From assembly GCA_047967505.1 (NCBI GenBank), contig CM106539.1: a stretch of DNA of 64,000 bases; one strand, 5' to 3'. Below, piece after piece: positions 46,609 through 58,605 of the stretch. This DNA comes from Dipteris shenzhenensis. Taxonomy: Eukaryota; Polypodiophyta; Polypodiopsida; Gleicheniales. Every line of letters begins with the position of its first letter. Within the stretch, counting starts at the first letter, position 1. Position numbers and translations under genes: made by a program. A model generated the notes under the pieces. It was not told the origin of the DNA. It saw nothing but the letters and a program-made list of their open reading frames with translations, and searched no databases.

Positions 46609-48897
46609 ATGGCCCAGCCCGCAAGACTGCAAATCCCACCGTTCGATGAAAGCGGAAAGTTAGACGGCTCTAACTATCCTCTCTGGAAGTTCATCCTAAG
46701 CGCATATGAGCTTTGGGACACTACTACTGGGGTGGACATGAGGCCGGTTGCGAGACCGGATCCAGCCAATGCAGGACAATAGATAGTACCAACTGCGGAT
46801 GAGATTCTCGCGTGGACAAGAAGAAATGCAAATGTGATGTGTTCTATTTTCTGCAGTGTTAGTGATTCTGTCATGGCATTAATTCGACATGTCACCACAG
46901 TGGAGGAGGCATGGATGGTCTTGAAAAAATAGTACGAGACCACGAATCAAACACGGATTTAGAATCTAGAGACTCAACTCGCGAACGAGATGTTGTCTGA
47001 GTCTGAAGCAACAGAGAAGTTCATCACCAGGGTAAAGAATCTGCACGATCAGATGACTGCGATTGGCATCACCATCACCAGCGAGAATCTAGCACGAAGG
47101 TGCATATGGATTCTCCCACCAAAGTACGACGGTCTTATTACGGCGCTAAATACGCAAAACAAAAATCCACCCCTCAACTTTGAGGATTTTAGCGCGATGC
47201 TTCTGGAGGAGGAGATGTGTCAAAAGAAGAGGACTAGAGAAGATTCACCTTTCTGGACCGGATCAAAGAAAGGTAAGGGTAAGGACTCTGGTAACCCATT
47301 TTCTTCTGATGATAAAAAGAGAAAGAAGAAGATCAAGTGCTTCTATTGCAACAAGGCAGGGCACAAGCAGAATGAGTACCGAAAGAAGTTTGCAGATGAG
47401 AAGAACGGAGTAAAGAAAGAGTCCAGCAATAGTGTGCAGGCAGCACCAATAGAGCTATTCATAGCAATTGAGGAGATTTGCACGGAGGCAGTTCATGTAC
47501 CTGCGGATGAACCTTGGATCATTGATAGTGGTGCATCATGCCACATGACCAGTCAGAAGGATTGGTATACCTCTCTACAGCCGGTAGGGAATGACATCAT
47601 GGTAGCAGTCGGTAATGATGCAAAATGTTTAGCAAAAGGAAAAGGTATGATTGCTCTCAAGTCAGATGGAGTTGTAAAATAGTTGTCCGATGTTCTTTAT
47701 GTGCCAGATATCAAGAGGAACTTATTGTCCATTTCTGCGATCATGGATCAGGACCTCAAAGTTCAATTCGATAAGAATGGTGCACAGATCCTAGATCTTC
47801 AAGGAAAGGTCATCGATAAAGATACGCGGCACAACAACATTTATGAACTCTCAGCTTTCAATGCTCGTGCAGATGTGAAGAACACTAAGCTGTGGCATGA
47901 GAGGTTTGGTCATCTAAACCTTAGTTCTTGAAGGAGATGCATAGAAGTGGAATGATTGCAGACCTACCAGAAATTTCGGATCTCCCCGATGTATGTGAAG
48001 CTTGCATGATGGGCAAGCAGCATTGCCAGCCCTTGCCTAAAGAGGCTACCAAGGCAAAGGCTCCTTTAGAGCTCGTTCACATGGACCTCTGCCAAAAGAT
48101 GGAGACAGAAGCTTTGGGTGGTTCCTACTACTTCATGACACTGATCGATGACTACAATAGAAGCATATGGATATACTTCCTGAAGACAAAAGATGAGGCT
48201 TTCAGTAGGTTCAAGGAATGGCATGTAATGGTTGAGAAAGAATCAGGGAGGAAGGTGAAGAAGCTGAGATCAGGTAGAGGTGGATAGTTCACATCGACTG
48301 AATTTGAAAGTTACTGCAAAAGTCACGGGATCAAGAGGCAGAAACCCCCGCCACATACATCACAGCAAAATGGAGTAACAGAACGCAAGATGCGTGTCAT
48401 CTGCGAAATGGGCCGGAGTTTGATGAAAGGGAAAGATTTGCCAAAGTCTCTCTGGGCTGAAGCATGTAACATTGCAGTTTACATCCTCAATCGTAGCTAC
48501 ACGAAGGCTGTGAATGGGATGACTCCACTGCAAGCCTTTTCTGGTAAGAAACCTTCAGCTACACATTGGATGTGACTGTTTTGTGCATGTCCCTGATGCT
48601 ACCATAACCAAATGGGAACCGAAGAGCCGTAAGTGTATTTTCTTGGGCTACAGTGAAGAGGCGAAGGGTTACCGTCTCTATAACCCTGTTACCAAGAAGG
48701 TAATTGTCAGTCGCGATGTGGTCTTCTCAAAATAGCCGCATCAATTGGAGGAGGATGCTTCCTTCCCAGACAACCAGGACTGAGATATCCATCTAGTACC
48801 ACCACCAACAGTAGACCAAACTCCCCCAACGGTGCTTGGGAGGATTCAAGACAAAGAAGATGAAGAAGAGCTTGCAGAACCACAATGGCAACAGCCA
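46609..48897 (+). pseudogene. Copia-A copy 3 gag-pol, 3'-truncated
   Basis: ATG at 46609 begins the best-preserved family-A gag N-terminus (MAQPARLQIPPFDESGKLDG). The DGSNYPLWK signature is followed by a small deletion, and TAG codons lie near 46780 and 46928. From 46990 a 230-codon open frame spans the rest of gag, with a zinc knuckle in which the last Cys is Tyr (CFYCNKAGHKQNEY), and protease WIIDSGASCHMT, ending at TAG 47680. Pre-integrase and integrase follow (47683-48287) with LWHERFGHLN and IDDYNRSIWIYF, a frameshift near 47930 and TAG at 48285. The frame continues to the CIFLGYSEEAKGYRLYNP region near 48640 and breaks off at about 48897. Confidence 0.88.
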
Positions 48898-49242
48898 TGT
48901 CCCATATTTCTCATTAGAAGTTGAGCCCAGTCATCATCTAGATGTAATAGAGCTTTGATAATCCAAGTAGCAGAAAGTTTTTTGGTAGCAGCTGAGATAT
49001 CTATTATGCCTAGCCCCCCACTTCCTTGGGCTTGATACAGTAGCTCCACCTTACCTTAGATATTTTATTGTTGCCTCCCCACAGGAATGATCTGCACAAT
49101 CTGATAAATCTGTCAAGACCTGTTTTGGAAGGAGACCAACAGGAAAGATGAAAAATAACCAAAAAGCTAGCTCCTCACTTCTACCAGGGTCCATCAGCCC
49201 TCTAACATTTAGAGTCAAGAAGGTAAAAACTTTATCTGACAT
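48898..49242 (-). pseudogene. LINE ORF2 remnant: endonuclease start fused to RT C-terminal region
   Basis: Minus strand: ATG at 49242 gives MSDKVFTFLTLNVRGL, the usual start of an AP-type endonuclease domain, for about 27 residues. The following bases match the region after the RT core in plant L1 elements (RSFLWGGNN ... KVRW ... GGLGIIDISA ... KLSATWIIKALL). The two parts are in different frames. An internal deletion of about 3 kb is expected from usual L1 length. No catalytic residues remain. Confidence 0.78.
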
Positions 49243-50983
49243 TCTTTTCTACCCCTTTTTAGCCCTTGGGTTGGGGCTGTTCACTTTGACTGTACCAGCT
49301 TTGGATTGCCTCCTTTTGTGTTGCACTACAGTGAAGGCCTTACCTTGACTAGTGTCCTCTTGATTTGCTGAGATGACTAGAGTACCCTTCCCTTGATCCT
49401 CCTCACTCTCTTCTATCTCTTCCATAGCATCCTCTCTATTAACATCCTCTTCAAACTCTTTAGACCATCTAGCTTCAATCACCATATTGTCCTCTTGACT
49501 AATTCTGTTGCTATTCTCTAGGCTCTCCTCTTTATCTCTAAGAGATTCAAAACAATTTTTACTTGTTACATCTGGTAGACTGTGATCCTTGTCCTTACCA
49601 CTAACTCTTGTGACCTTCTGTTCTACACCCAGCACTTCTCCCAGCCCACAACATAGAAAGGGGAGTTTTTACACAAATACAAGGGTAAATCAAGGAGTTA
49701 AACCCAAACAGGGATTCTAGTAGATCTAGGGGCATTAGGAGAGAAATCCTTGGACCACCATTCTAAAGAAAGAGGTTGATTCCTAATGGTCTATAAACCA
49801 TGTTGCATAGCTCTAGAGGCCATCTCAGGTTTCTCAAAAAGAAAGACAAAGAAGCCTTTCTTCAAGCATCTCACATTCAAAACATTGATTCCCTTTCTAA
49901 TCCAATTTGTTCTGATCTAGGACTCAATAAAGGTTAGAGGGGGTCTGTTGACTCCAGGAAAAAAGCCAACTAAAGCATGTGTCCTCAACCATACCATAGA
50001 GTCATGCAATAGCAAGTCATCTAGGAAGGCCATTACTGTTTTACCTATTCTAGCTGATTGATTCTCTCCATGAAGTTGTTGCATTCTACTAGCATCTTGT
50101 TGTGGATCATGCCTGGGTTCTGAGATTGTAGTAGATCTAGAGGCATTAGGAGAGAAATCCTTGGACCACCATTCTAAAGAAAGAGGTTGATTCCTAATGG
50201 TCCATAAACCATGTTGCATAGCTGTAGAGGCCATCTCAGGTTTCTCATAGACGTGGAGACCCTCGACTCTCTTGGAGCATGCTCCGAATCGACTCAATCT
50301 GTTCTTTCATTTTTGTTTGAGGTATCTCCCTTGGTTGACGGCAACCCGCCGGTTCTATACGCGTCTACTCCACTACCACGGGCTCTATCTTTATCACCAC
50401 ATTTGCTTCCTCCTTCACTACTTGTAGCGGTGGTTGCATGCAAAGTAGCTGTTCTGCCAATGGCTGCTGAGGGAGCTCAATTTTTGTAGCCTCCTCCAAT
50501 CCCATCTCTATACTGGGGAGAAGGACCTGTGATGGCTTTGGATATCTCTCTTGAGGCCACAGGCCCACTTGAACCGGAAGGGCTAGGAGCAAAATGCGAT
50601 CTTAGGAAGAAGCTAAAGAAGCCCCCCCCTGGCTTTTGAGCTGCATGCACATAAGAGGGGCACACAGTGCCTCCTCCTCTTGTGCTGGGATAAGCTCCAT
50701 ATCTCGGTGGAGGTGTAGCACGTTCTTCCAAGAAGCTTGGCGACAAAGCTAGGAAATGCAGTTTGTCAGCAATATTTAAACCTTTTGAGAGATGAAAAGG
50801 AGCACAATCTACAAAGGCACGAGGGAATTCAGATAGGAAGTCAGGCGATGCATGCATATGGCGAGGGACATCAAAAGAGATATTGAGGGGGTTGATAAGA
50901 GATGCTGAATGAGGGTGGCCAATCTGGATATCACCCTTGAAGGCTTTACCTCTGTCACTATTACCATCATTCTCCATCGACAA
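49243..50983 (-). pseudogene. LINE ORF1 (nucleic acid-binding protein), disrupted
   Basis: Minus strand from ATG 50983: a Pro/Ser/Gly-rich N-terminal part open for 168 codons to 50477, then protein-like pieces in other frames. 50297-49917 holds EKPEMASTAMQHGLW, NQPLSLEWWSKDFSPN and VMAFLDDLLLHDS. 49900-49740 holds GINVLNVRCLKKGFFVFLFEKPEMASRAM and a second NQPLSLEWWSKDFSPN. 49635-49249 is an acidic Glu/Lys-rich C-terminus ending KRRQSKAGTVKVNSPNPRAKKG. The FFVFLF-EKPEMA ... LEWWSKDF pattern is that of plant L1 ORF1 (DUF4283-type) proteins. A block of about 110 bp occurs twice (49735-49845 and 50130-50240), an internal duplication. Several stops. Confidence 0.72.
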
Positions 50984-51059
50984 GACCTTCTATCTTTGGA
51001 AGATGCTTCTCACTCAGCACATACTCATTTGGAAGGTGGTTCTTCAGGTAGTAATGTCT

Positions 51060-51155
51060 ATGTTAGCATATTTTTTATTAGCACAACTGTGTTAGCATAT
51101 TGTTATTAGCACAATTGTGTTAACATATTATTATTAGAACAATTGTTGTTCCCAC
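51060..51155. repeat. three tandem ~30-bp units
   Basis: Units of the form GTGTTAGCATATT(N)TTATTAGCACAATT repeat three times with decay. Confidence 0.8.
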
Positions 51156-51503
51156 ATCTATGTTATGAGCACATATCCATGGATGAAAATCTTCATAGAA
51201 GGATAATACCACTTAGTTTCTTTCTACTTAGAATGCTGCAGGTATAGAGTTGTAATGCATGAATGGTTAAAGCCACTTAACATCCATATATTGCAATAGC
51301 TAATTGACCTTTTGTATTGCATATATGTACGATGAAGGGGACAAGTTTTGAAGAGGGAGCCGCAAGGCCAGAAGTTGCCTGCAAAGAACCTTGGAAATGA
51401 GTCAGTTGCAATAGATGAAGCAGGGGGGAAGACATCTTGTAGCAAAAGTCACTCAATGGTGAAGACATTTTTGGTTATCTCCCCATGTATGAAAATGTAA
51501 TAC

Positions 51504-51710
51504 ATGAGGTGTTGTCTAATATCGCCGAAGTTGAGAAGTAAGGAGTGCCTTCAAATGATCTCCAAATGGACATATGATGACCGTCCCTTGGAAAACATGC
51601 TTGCAAGGATGGGTAAGAGGAAGAAGTCGACCACTTCTAGTTCTGTACTTGAGCCTACAAAGAGACAAAGTGTACATTTTGGATACAGGTGGACTGTGCA
51701 CAAGTAGCAA
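51504..51710 (+). CDS. unrecognised short open frame, possible exon
   Basis: A 67-codon frame holds DDRPLENMLARMGKRKKSTTSSSVLEPTKRQ with a basic and Ser-rich stretch. It lies about 1 kb upstream of the HAD phosphatase pseudogene on the same strand and could be an upstream exon of that unit or chance. No family was recognised. Confidence 0.2.
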
Positions 51711-51742
51711 GAGGGTTGTTAAACCATGGGCATGCAAGAAAT

Positions 51743-52036
51743 TGTGATATAGAGTATGTGTTGGTTTAGGGTTTTAACCCAGGTTTCTTGTATTGTAGAA
51801 ATAATATATGAACTATAGCAGATGAAGCATTTAGCCCATGTGGCTTTCTTGTACTTTTGGGTTTCACTTATTTGTGATAGAGAGTATGTGTTGGTTTAGG
51901 GTTTTAACCCAGGTTTCTTGTATTGTAGAAATAATATATGAACTATAGCAGATGAAGCATTTAGCCCATGTGGCTTTCTTGTACTTTTGGGTTTCACTTA
52001 TTTGTGGCTTTCTTGTACTTTTGGGTTTCACTTCTG
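51743..52036. repeat. two tandem 130-bp units plus a partial third
   Basis: AGAGTATGTGTTGGTTTAGG at 51751 recurs at 51881 and the unit is almost identical throughout. A short third piece (GGCTTTCTTGTACTTTTGGG) follows at about 52006. Confidence 0.95.
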
Positions 52037-52569
52037 GTGTTTTTATAAATCTTAAATAAAAACCTATCCTTCACAAAAAAGCCTTGTAATGCCTCTCTCT
52101 TTCCAAGACACTCTCGGTTTTGTATTTCTTCCTTGTCTGGATGCTTTAATGTCTGATTTATTGTGTCTCATTCCAATTGTAATATGCTTGTTTATGAATT
52201 TATAAGACACTCTTATATGCCAGACTTAACGTGTGTCATTCTAATAAATTCATATATGGCTCATTGTTGTTTTTATTTCATTCATTCAGATTTATTGGTT
52301 TGAATATTACTGATTCATATATGGTTCATTTTTGAAGTTATATCGTTATCACTTATTTTATATGGGATTGCGCTAATGATAGCACTTGCAATGGCTATTA
52401 GTGCACCAACCTACTATACTAATTAGCACCTTTAATTCTGATGTCTTTCTTTAATGGTTCATTATTAATTAATGTCTCCAGGACCTTCTAATTCAAAATC
52501 TTGATGAATCATATATGGTGAGGTTAATTTTGGTGTACATGAATGTTGACTATTAAACCTTTTTTTTGT

Positions 52570-53468
52570 GCAGCTTTGGTGCCTATTAGTTGTGCTTATG
52601 ATTGTTTGGAAGCTATCGTGACCAAACGGAAGAGGGAGTTAGAGAATGAGTATACTGAATGGTAGTGAGTTCATAAGAGGGCAATGGGAATTTCACAGAG
52701 ACTGCTGACTAAGGCATCTGGGCCAGTTGCAATCCCCTTGACGGATCACCATGTACTGTTATTCCTTCCGCAAACCCCCCCCCCAAGATTGTTCCCACTC
52801 CTCTACAAGAAGATCATAGAGCAATTGTGTTGGACCTGAATGGCCTTCTAGTGAAGGTTGTAGAGGCATTTCATGGAGAGTCACCCCCACCCTACGCGAC
52901 CCTTATGGATGAATGTCATGTGTCAAGTGGACAGACAATATATATTAGAAGAGATGTAGGTGCATTCTTGGATTTTTGTCTTGAATGGTTTACAGTTTTT
53001 GTGTGGAGCACATCTAGAAGAATAAAAGTGAAAATTTTTATTTCCGCACTGGTTTTTGACACGATAAAGAGATAAAGCTACTGGCTCACAATGAGTGTAA
53101 GAATGCAGATTTCACATTGGGTTTAAAGCCCGTTTTCTTTAAGGACCTACAGACCATTTGGGATTGGTATCTGCACCTACGTGCAGCCAACACAGTAATT
53201 CTGGATGATTCATTATACAAACTCCACCGAGTTATGTCTGCCACATGGTGCATACTTCCAAAGTTTGAGCTACAAGATTCGGATGAAATGCAATCATATC
53301 TGATAGAGCAAGAACAGGCATGGCTCTTTGTTTGGCTCTAGGGCATACACAGCCCAAATCAAGCATGACTTGTTCCATGATGAGGAGTCCACCAAGATTT
53401 TAGAAACCATTTGTAAGGAAAAAGAAAGGGCTAAGAAAATGGCTAAAATGAAAAACCCTTGGGGTTAA
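52570..53468 (+). pseudogene. FCP1/NIF-type HAD phosphatase pseudogene
   Basis: Around 52827-53072 the frame shows IVLDLNGLLVKVVEAF, the motif I loop in the DLNGLL form found in a plant group of FCP1-like phosphatases, then RRDVGAFLDFCLEWFTVFVWSTSRR, the motif II region. The frame shifts near 53080 and continues as NECKNADF, LGLKPVFFKDLQTIWDW, ANTVILDDSLYKLHRV (motif IV, DDS) and ILPKFELQDSDE up to TAG 53339-53341. A Lys-rich end (KEKERAKKMAKMKNPWG) closes at TAA 53467-53469 in another frame. A TAG at 52666 interrupts the upstream part. A polypyrimidine-GCAG acceptor-like site lies at 52573. Such proteins dephosphorylate phospho-Ser/Thr. This copy is dead by frameshifts and contains no intron within the domain, so it may be a captured or retroposed gene fragment. 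Confidence 0.72.
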
Positions 53469-53469
53469 G

Positions 53470-54950
53470 TTCTCCCTGTTATTCAATGTTGTTATCATGT
53501 GTACCATTATGGGTTATCTTTTAAACAAAAAATCCTTTATGACAACTTCTAAAATTTTGGTTCATGAAACAATGTACATGAGTGAGACCTACTTTATGTC
53601 CAGTCTATGTAAACAGTGTATTGATTATATTAACTTCTTTCATAGATTGCACTGAATACACTGCACTTTAATATTTGTGAGGAACAGTTGCACACAACTT
53701 TCTTGCATCTGAGGTTCCATCGCTTACAATAAAATATACTTGAGTTTATTTTTTGTTAGAATTTGGTGGATACAAGTTGTCTGGGAGGTCTAAACTTTTG
53801 TAGGTCTAAAGATGTAAATAGACCTTAAATCCTACTCTATAATGCCTGAAATAACATTTTAGCTATGGACTTCATGGAGTTTACTTAACTAAAGAAAAGG
53901 AACTTCCCACAAAATTGTCAATGCCTCCTAGTTTCTAAGAAAGGAGGTAAGCAAGGCATGCTTTCAAGTATGTCAACAATTGATGTCTTGAGTAGTGCTC
54001 TCTATTCAATCGATAGTCTTGTGGCAATTGCTTGCAAACATCTTTTTTGGTCTGCATGATCTTTTTTGTATTATAAGTAATATCATGGGGAATATGTTGT
54101 TGGGGATTCATCTTCTTTTCTATTTTTCACAGCAATGGAATCAAAGAGTATTGTGAAGGACTTTTAACTATGTAACTACTTGCTATATGAAATCTGAATT
54201 CTCAACTGCTTGTTGTTAGATCCGATATTAATTATATTTTCCTTGCTTAAATTTTAGATTCCTTATTGAGTAGTGGTTACTATTCTAAATTACAGTCCTT
54301 ATTGTTTCAAAAAAGACAGTCTTGTTATTGTTTTAAATAAAACAATCCTTACCTTAGCAAAGGAATACTATCTTTAGTTCCTAGGTGAATATGAAACTTA
54401 AAAACAGCCATTTGATAAGAGAAATCAATACACCCATTGGAAAGTGAGGAATAGTCATTTCAAATATAGCTATATAATCATTATCCCTTATGTAGAGGTA
54501 AGGCAAATAGAACCTCTCACAACTCATCACCAAAACAAAAGAAAGTCCTTACTATTTACGTGGCATATGAGGAGCTAATTGTTACATGTCAACATCAAAG
54601 GGCATGCTATTATATATGGCTTTATAGGTCTCTGGAGTGATAGAAAAATAAAACTTCATTTTTTGATACTCTCCATGGGTATCTTGATGGAATACACAAG
54701 GTGTGAGAGTATTTGGACCCTTGGAGTGGTCATGAGAAATTTAAAGGAATAGTGATCTGTTTGTTTGTAGAATTGTCCCTTTATGACCTAACACCCCTTC
54801 GGAATGATATTTCCCCAATCATCAACATATTCCTCATCAAATTCTCTTTTGTTGCAATGCATTTAAGCAAGTAAAAATATGAGAAAAATATACACCCTTG
54901 ACATTGTTGATCTCAGCATTGACTGCAAAAGTGTCACCAACACACAAAGC
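53470..54950. other. AT-rich DNA, no gene recognised
   Basis: Stop-dense on both strands, with no motif, repeat array or RNA gene recognised. Confidence 0.4.
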
Positions 54951-54955
54951 ATTGC

Positions 54956-55460
54956 TTAACACATCATAATGGCCTTCAAAAGTTGTAGATGTGACGCATC
55001 TTCCTCATCTGCAATAGGCTCTATATCTGGAAATGGCACCAATGTGTGAAAATCCCAAGGTTCCGAGATGTGCTTTGTTGATACATCTGTTCTAAATCCC
55101 ATGCATGCAGGCATCACAAAAGCATGATAAGTGTCTGCTGGTAGCATGCCCTAATGGATCACGTGGGTTGTGACCACGAAAAACATGTAAGGAATGTGAA
55201 TTGGAACAGATTCATAGTTCCAATTAATCTCCCTATTCACATGTCCTATCTTTATCTCCCAAAATACACGAGCACTTCCCTTTGTTTGGATGCATAAGAG
55301 GCTACATCTCCCTGAGATAAGTTGGCTTGCAGCAAAGCAACAACATCTATTGCACACTTTAAAGTAGCCCCGTCTTTCTTTAGCAATTCATGCATTAATG
55401 CTCTTTTTATAACAACACCTACTCCATCATGCTTTCTATATACTGGTGGTTTTTGGGGTT
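54956..55460 (-). pseudogene. transposase-like protein, unnamed DFAENY/SDGAA family, copy 3 (C-terminal fragment)
   Basis: On the minus strand, RKHDGVGVVIKRALMHELL (about 55440-55385) matches the GEHDGCGVVIKQ block of copy 1. KCAIDVVALLQAN and then ARVFWEIKIGHVNREINWNYESV (about 55270-55200) match AKEVVLFLRE and VLWEVNEGDVDRSRNWDCK of copy 2. A further 63 codons (55147-54956) continue to an acidic stretch (PDIEPIADEEDASH). Frames change at least twice. The N-terminal FAENY and SDGAA blocks were not found to the right, so the copy is truncated. Confidence 0.55.
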
Positions 55461-55479
55461 GTACCTTTGGTATGTTTTC

Positions 55480-57090
55480 TATCTAGCTTTGATAGTGCCA
55501 ATCGGCATTTTTGCCAATGGAGAGCTTACTTGTTAAGCTTCTTGCACTAGTATGGGGCTTCCATGATGGTGTGGTTGCTCTACCAAATCCTCAGATTTCG
55601 TGATAGAGGAAAGCATCGCTATGGTGGCCTCATAAATGTTAATGTGTATGTTTTGTAGGTGCTTAGATGTCTACTCTTTTTACAAAATCTGGAGAAATAA
55701 TAGGCATGTCACATCACAAATGCCATGAAGATACAAGCATGAAATAGAGTCACAAAAATACACGTCTATATGAAACTTGCCTCTCCAAGAATATCCCATA
55801 CATGATTTCCTATTGGGATTTTGCAAAAAACATATAAAGAAAGACTATAAATTGCACTCTCTAGATTGACGTTTCTCCCAAAAATATGGCAAAAGAAGGC
55901 TCCTAGTTCTCAAGAGATGAATAATGGTATGCCAAATCTTGCCATAATGGACTTTGGTGATCAATAACCCAAAAAAACGAAGTTCTTAACAAATATGTAA
56001 GGAATTTCCAGTAATAAAATCTTTCCAATGAAAAATATGCTTGAGCCATTAAGGCCCACAAATAAGAAGGAAAAACCAACCAATAAAAAGGAATGATAAG
56101 GCCCCCCACCCTTTGTGATCACAGGCAAGCCAAAACAGTGCTCAACTAAGGCAGTCAATCTTATCTTTAACAAAGGATACCTTGTTAAGGTTTTTAAAAA
56201 TTTCACGTCATCTTGATAAGACCTTAGCAAAAAGTAAGACAAAGGTTCTAACAAGTCTACACATAAAAAAAACCTCGAAGATCTACAAAGGTATTCTCAA
56301 TGGAGATTCATTCTTTGCTGAGGTATGAAACTAAAGGCTCTCAATAATGGTACATATGCATTAGAAACCCTACTTCCAAGGTAAATACAATGGACGGCAA
56401 CATCTAACGATGAGCAATGTTGATCCAAAAGAAACACATCTCTTGGCTATAGAAGAAAGGCTCAAAAAGTTCACCATGGAATTGAAAACTAATGGAAAAA
56501 TATCAACACTTTGCAATGCCGGTGTTAGCTTCATGGAATGGTTAGCTTCAGAAATGAAATAAGATTAAGCCGAAGTAAATGGCATGAACTTACATGATCT
56601 CAACTATGAGTGAACCAAAAGGCACCAAAAGAAACTTGCTAGGAGCATGTGTGCTTGAAGAACAATGTGGAGAAAGAAATCTATGAGTGATGAAGGTCCA
56701 AAGTCATGATAATGATAAAGCCTTCTACCTTTCACATATGCTCAAGAGTAGGACTCCTCAATGATCCTTGCATTAATTGGCAAGACCAAAGCAAGCAAGG
56801 GGGGGAAGTTGGGCAATCCAATGACATAGGATCTTGATGAAAAAGTAGATTAGGGGAAAATATTCAAATTGTTTTGCTTAAATGGTGATGTGGGAATGGC
56901 TCCACCGACCTAACCCTATTTGCAACCAGGTTGATAAGTTGGGATATGTGCTGAGAACAAGTGCCCCAAGAGGTAGAGTTGGCTAGAAGAGAGCCCAAGT
57001 TGAAGGTGAATCTCTAGGAGGTCATCCAACATTGAAGAGGCTTGAAAGAGCCCTTATTTGTAGTGGGTAGTGTGGGCTCTCACCAAACCT
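55480..57090. other. AT-rich DNA, no gene recognised
   Basis: No conserved protein, RNA gene or clear repeat was found. A hydrophobic minus-strand frame of 97 codons (55961-56254) has no recognised domain. Confidence 0.4.
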
Positions 57091-57530
57091 AGACATAGAC
57101 CTCAAACATAGATTGGACTAGGACCCGGGACTAGGACCCAAACAATAGGTCCCAGACTAGAACCAGACCCACATAACTAGACTAGAACCAGAACCAGTCC
57201 CAAAAACCTAGACCTAGATGTAGACCTAGGACTAGACTAGTCATGCAGCCACCAAGTATGAATAATTTTTCTGGTTGGAGTTTAAACTAGCCAAAGTAGC
57301 CACAGTTGGTTGACAATGAATGACAATGGTTGGTTGAGGAGAGCCAGATTTAAAAGGGAACGAATTGGACCACGACAACCTAAAAGTAAACATGGACTCA
57401 AAATAAATGGGACCCAAACTTGAGCCGAATCTAGACTAATCCTATCCCAAATACAATTGAGGTCCGCATCTAGACTAGACTAGTATATTCGGATCCAGGA
57501 GTAGGATTCAAACAAGCACTAGATCTAGAT
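57090..57530. repeat. CTAG-rich degenerate short-period repeat
   Basis: Irregular units around GACTAGGACCC, GACTAGAACCAG and CTAGACCTAG recur at 57100-57245 and again near 57425-57530. The intervening part is less regular. Confidence 0.65.
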
Positions 57531-58390
57531 AGGTGCAAGATTCAATTTTTCAATATCCTAGCTGGTTTTGCAAAATCACTCTTTCAATTCATCTTTTCTC
57601 GATCTTGATTTTGAACTATAGTAATAGGTCGTTCCTTTGGTGTAATACCTCTCTCTACCACCATAATCGGCACTCTTCATCTCATGTCTTTCTTGCTTGT
57701 AGATCTTCACTACAAAGCTGTTAGTTTCCCTTTCTTGAATCATGGTTGCCGATTCTTCTTTCATATCATACCTTCTATTGCTGCCATCTTTTCTGTTACA
57801 ATCTAGCTTGAGTTCATTTACCTCTTTCTTACACGTGGATTATCATTGTGTATTTTCTATCTAAGTGGCTCTCAAGATAGCTTCATTAATGGAACCATCT
57901 ATGAAGCTATGTCTTTCAATTAGATGATTTCTTTTTTGAGATCAAGGGTGTCCTTCCTCGATTTCCACCATAAGAACAAGGTTGCATGCTTGATTCAAGG
58001 ATTTTGGCTCTACAACTACTATAGCTTGAGAAAAATATAGCTTTTGGGTCATCAATTTACTATGAATGTGAAGGTATAAGTGTCTCTAAGTAGCTTACAC
58101 TGTAGCCCCCAACTCTTGCCCTTGTAAGCCAACAATCAATAGTAATGAAAAAGAGCAGTAATGCAAGTACTTGTACGAAGTAGCTTGGCCATGGAACATT
58201 TGTCATCTTTTGTACTTTTTCAAACTTATTTGGGCAGCTTTGCGAAAAACAAAGTAGGATTCCACGAGTAAACACTTGTTTAATAGATTAAAGCAACAAA
58301 GCTTTAGCTCATAGAGATATAAATGTGTTTCAAATGTACAAACTCTAGTGTAGAAAGGTAGGTTTGTCAACAACGGGATGATGGGGCATT
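57531..58390. other. no gene recognised
   Basis: Only short open frames without conserved motifs occur on either strand. Confidence 0.35.
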
Positions 58391-58397
58391 TGCTAGG

Positions 58398-58471
58398 GGA
58401 AGAGAGAGAGAGAGAAAGAAGAACAAGAAGAAGAAGAAGAAGTAAGAGAGAGAGAGAGAATGAGAGAGAAA

Positions 58472-58517
<46 letters not shown>

Positions 58518-58562
58518 GAAGAAGTGTGTGTGTGTGTACGTACGTGCATATGTGTGTGCGCA

Positions 58563-58593
<31 letters not shown>

Positions 58594-58605
58594 GTGTGTG
58601 AGAAT
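58398..58605. repeat. (GA)n and (GT)n compound microsatellite
   Basis: GA-rich sequence with GAA runs (58398-58517) passes into GT repeats (58526-58600). Open frames here (Arg/Glu, Val/Cys or His/Thr repeats) are artefacts. Confidence 0.97.

Larger units (their letters stand above)
45817..48897 (+). mobile_element. Copia family-A copy 3, truncated in pol
   Basis: A 5' LTR (45822-46538) preceded by CTCTA is followed by primer site, gag, protease and integrase colinear with the complex at 10957-21850. Similarity ends at about 48897 (CAATGGCAACAGCCAT) and minus-strand LINE sequence begins at once. RT, RNase H and 3' LTR are missing. The right-hand target duplication is therefore not available, and CTCTA on the left is only a candidate. 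Confidence 0.9.
48898..51000 (-). mobile_element. LINE (L1-type) element, internally deleted and 3'-truncated
   Basis: On the minus strand, ORF1 (about 50983-49635) is followed by an ORF2 start with FLTLNVRGLMDPGRSEELAFW (about 49242-49160), the N-terminus of the L1 endonuclease. It then jumps directly to sequence from the end of the reverse transcriptase ORF (FLWGGNNK, KPKEVGGLGIIDISAATKK, about 49130-48960). Roughly the whole endonuclease and reverse transcriptase core are missing. No 3' trailer or poly(A) is present at the junction with Copia copy 3. The right boundary is uncertain. Confidence 0.8.
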
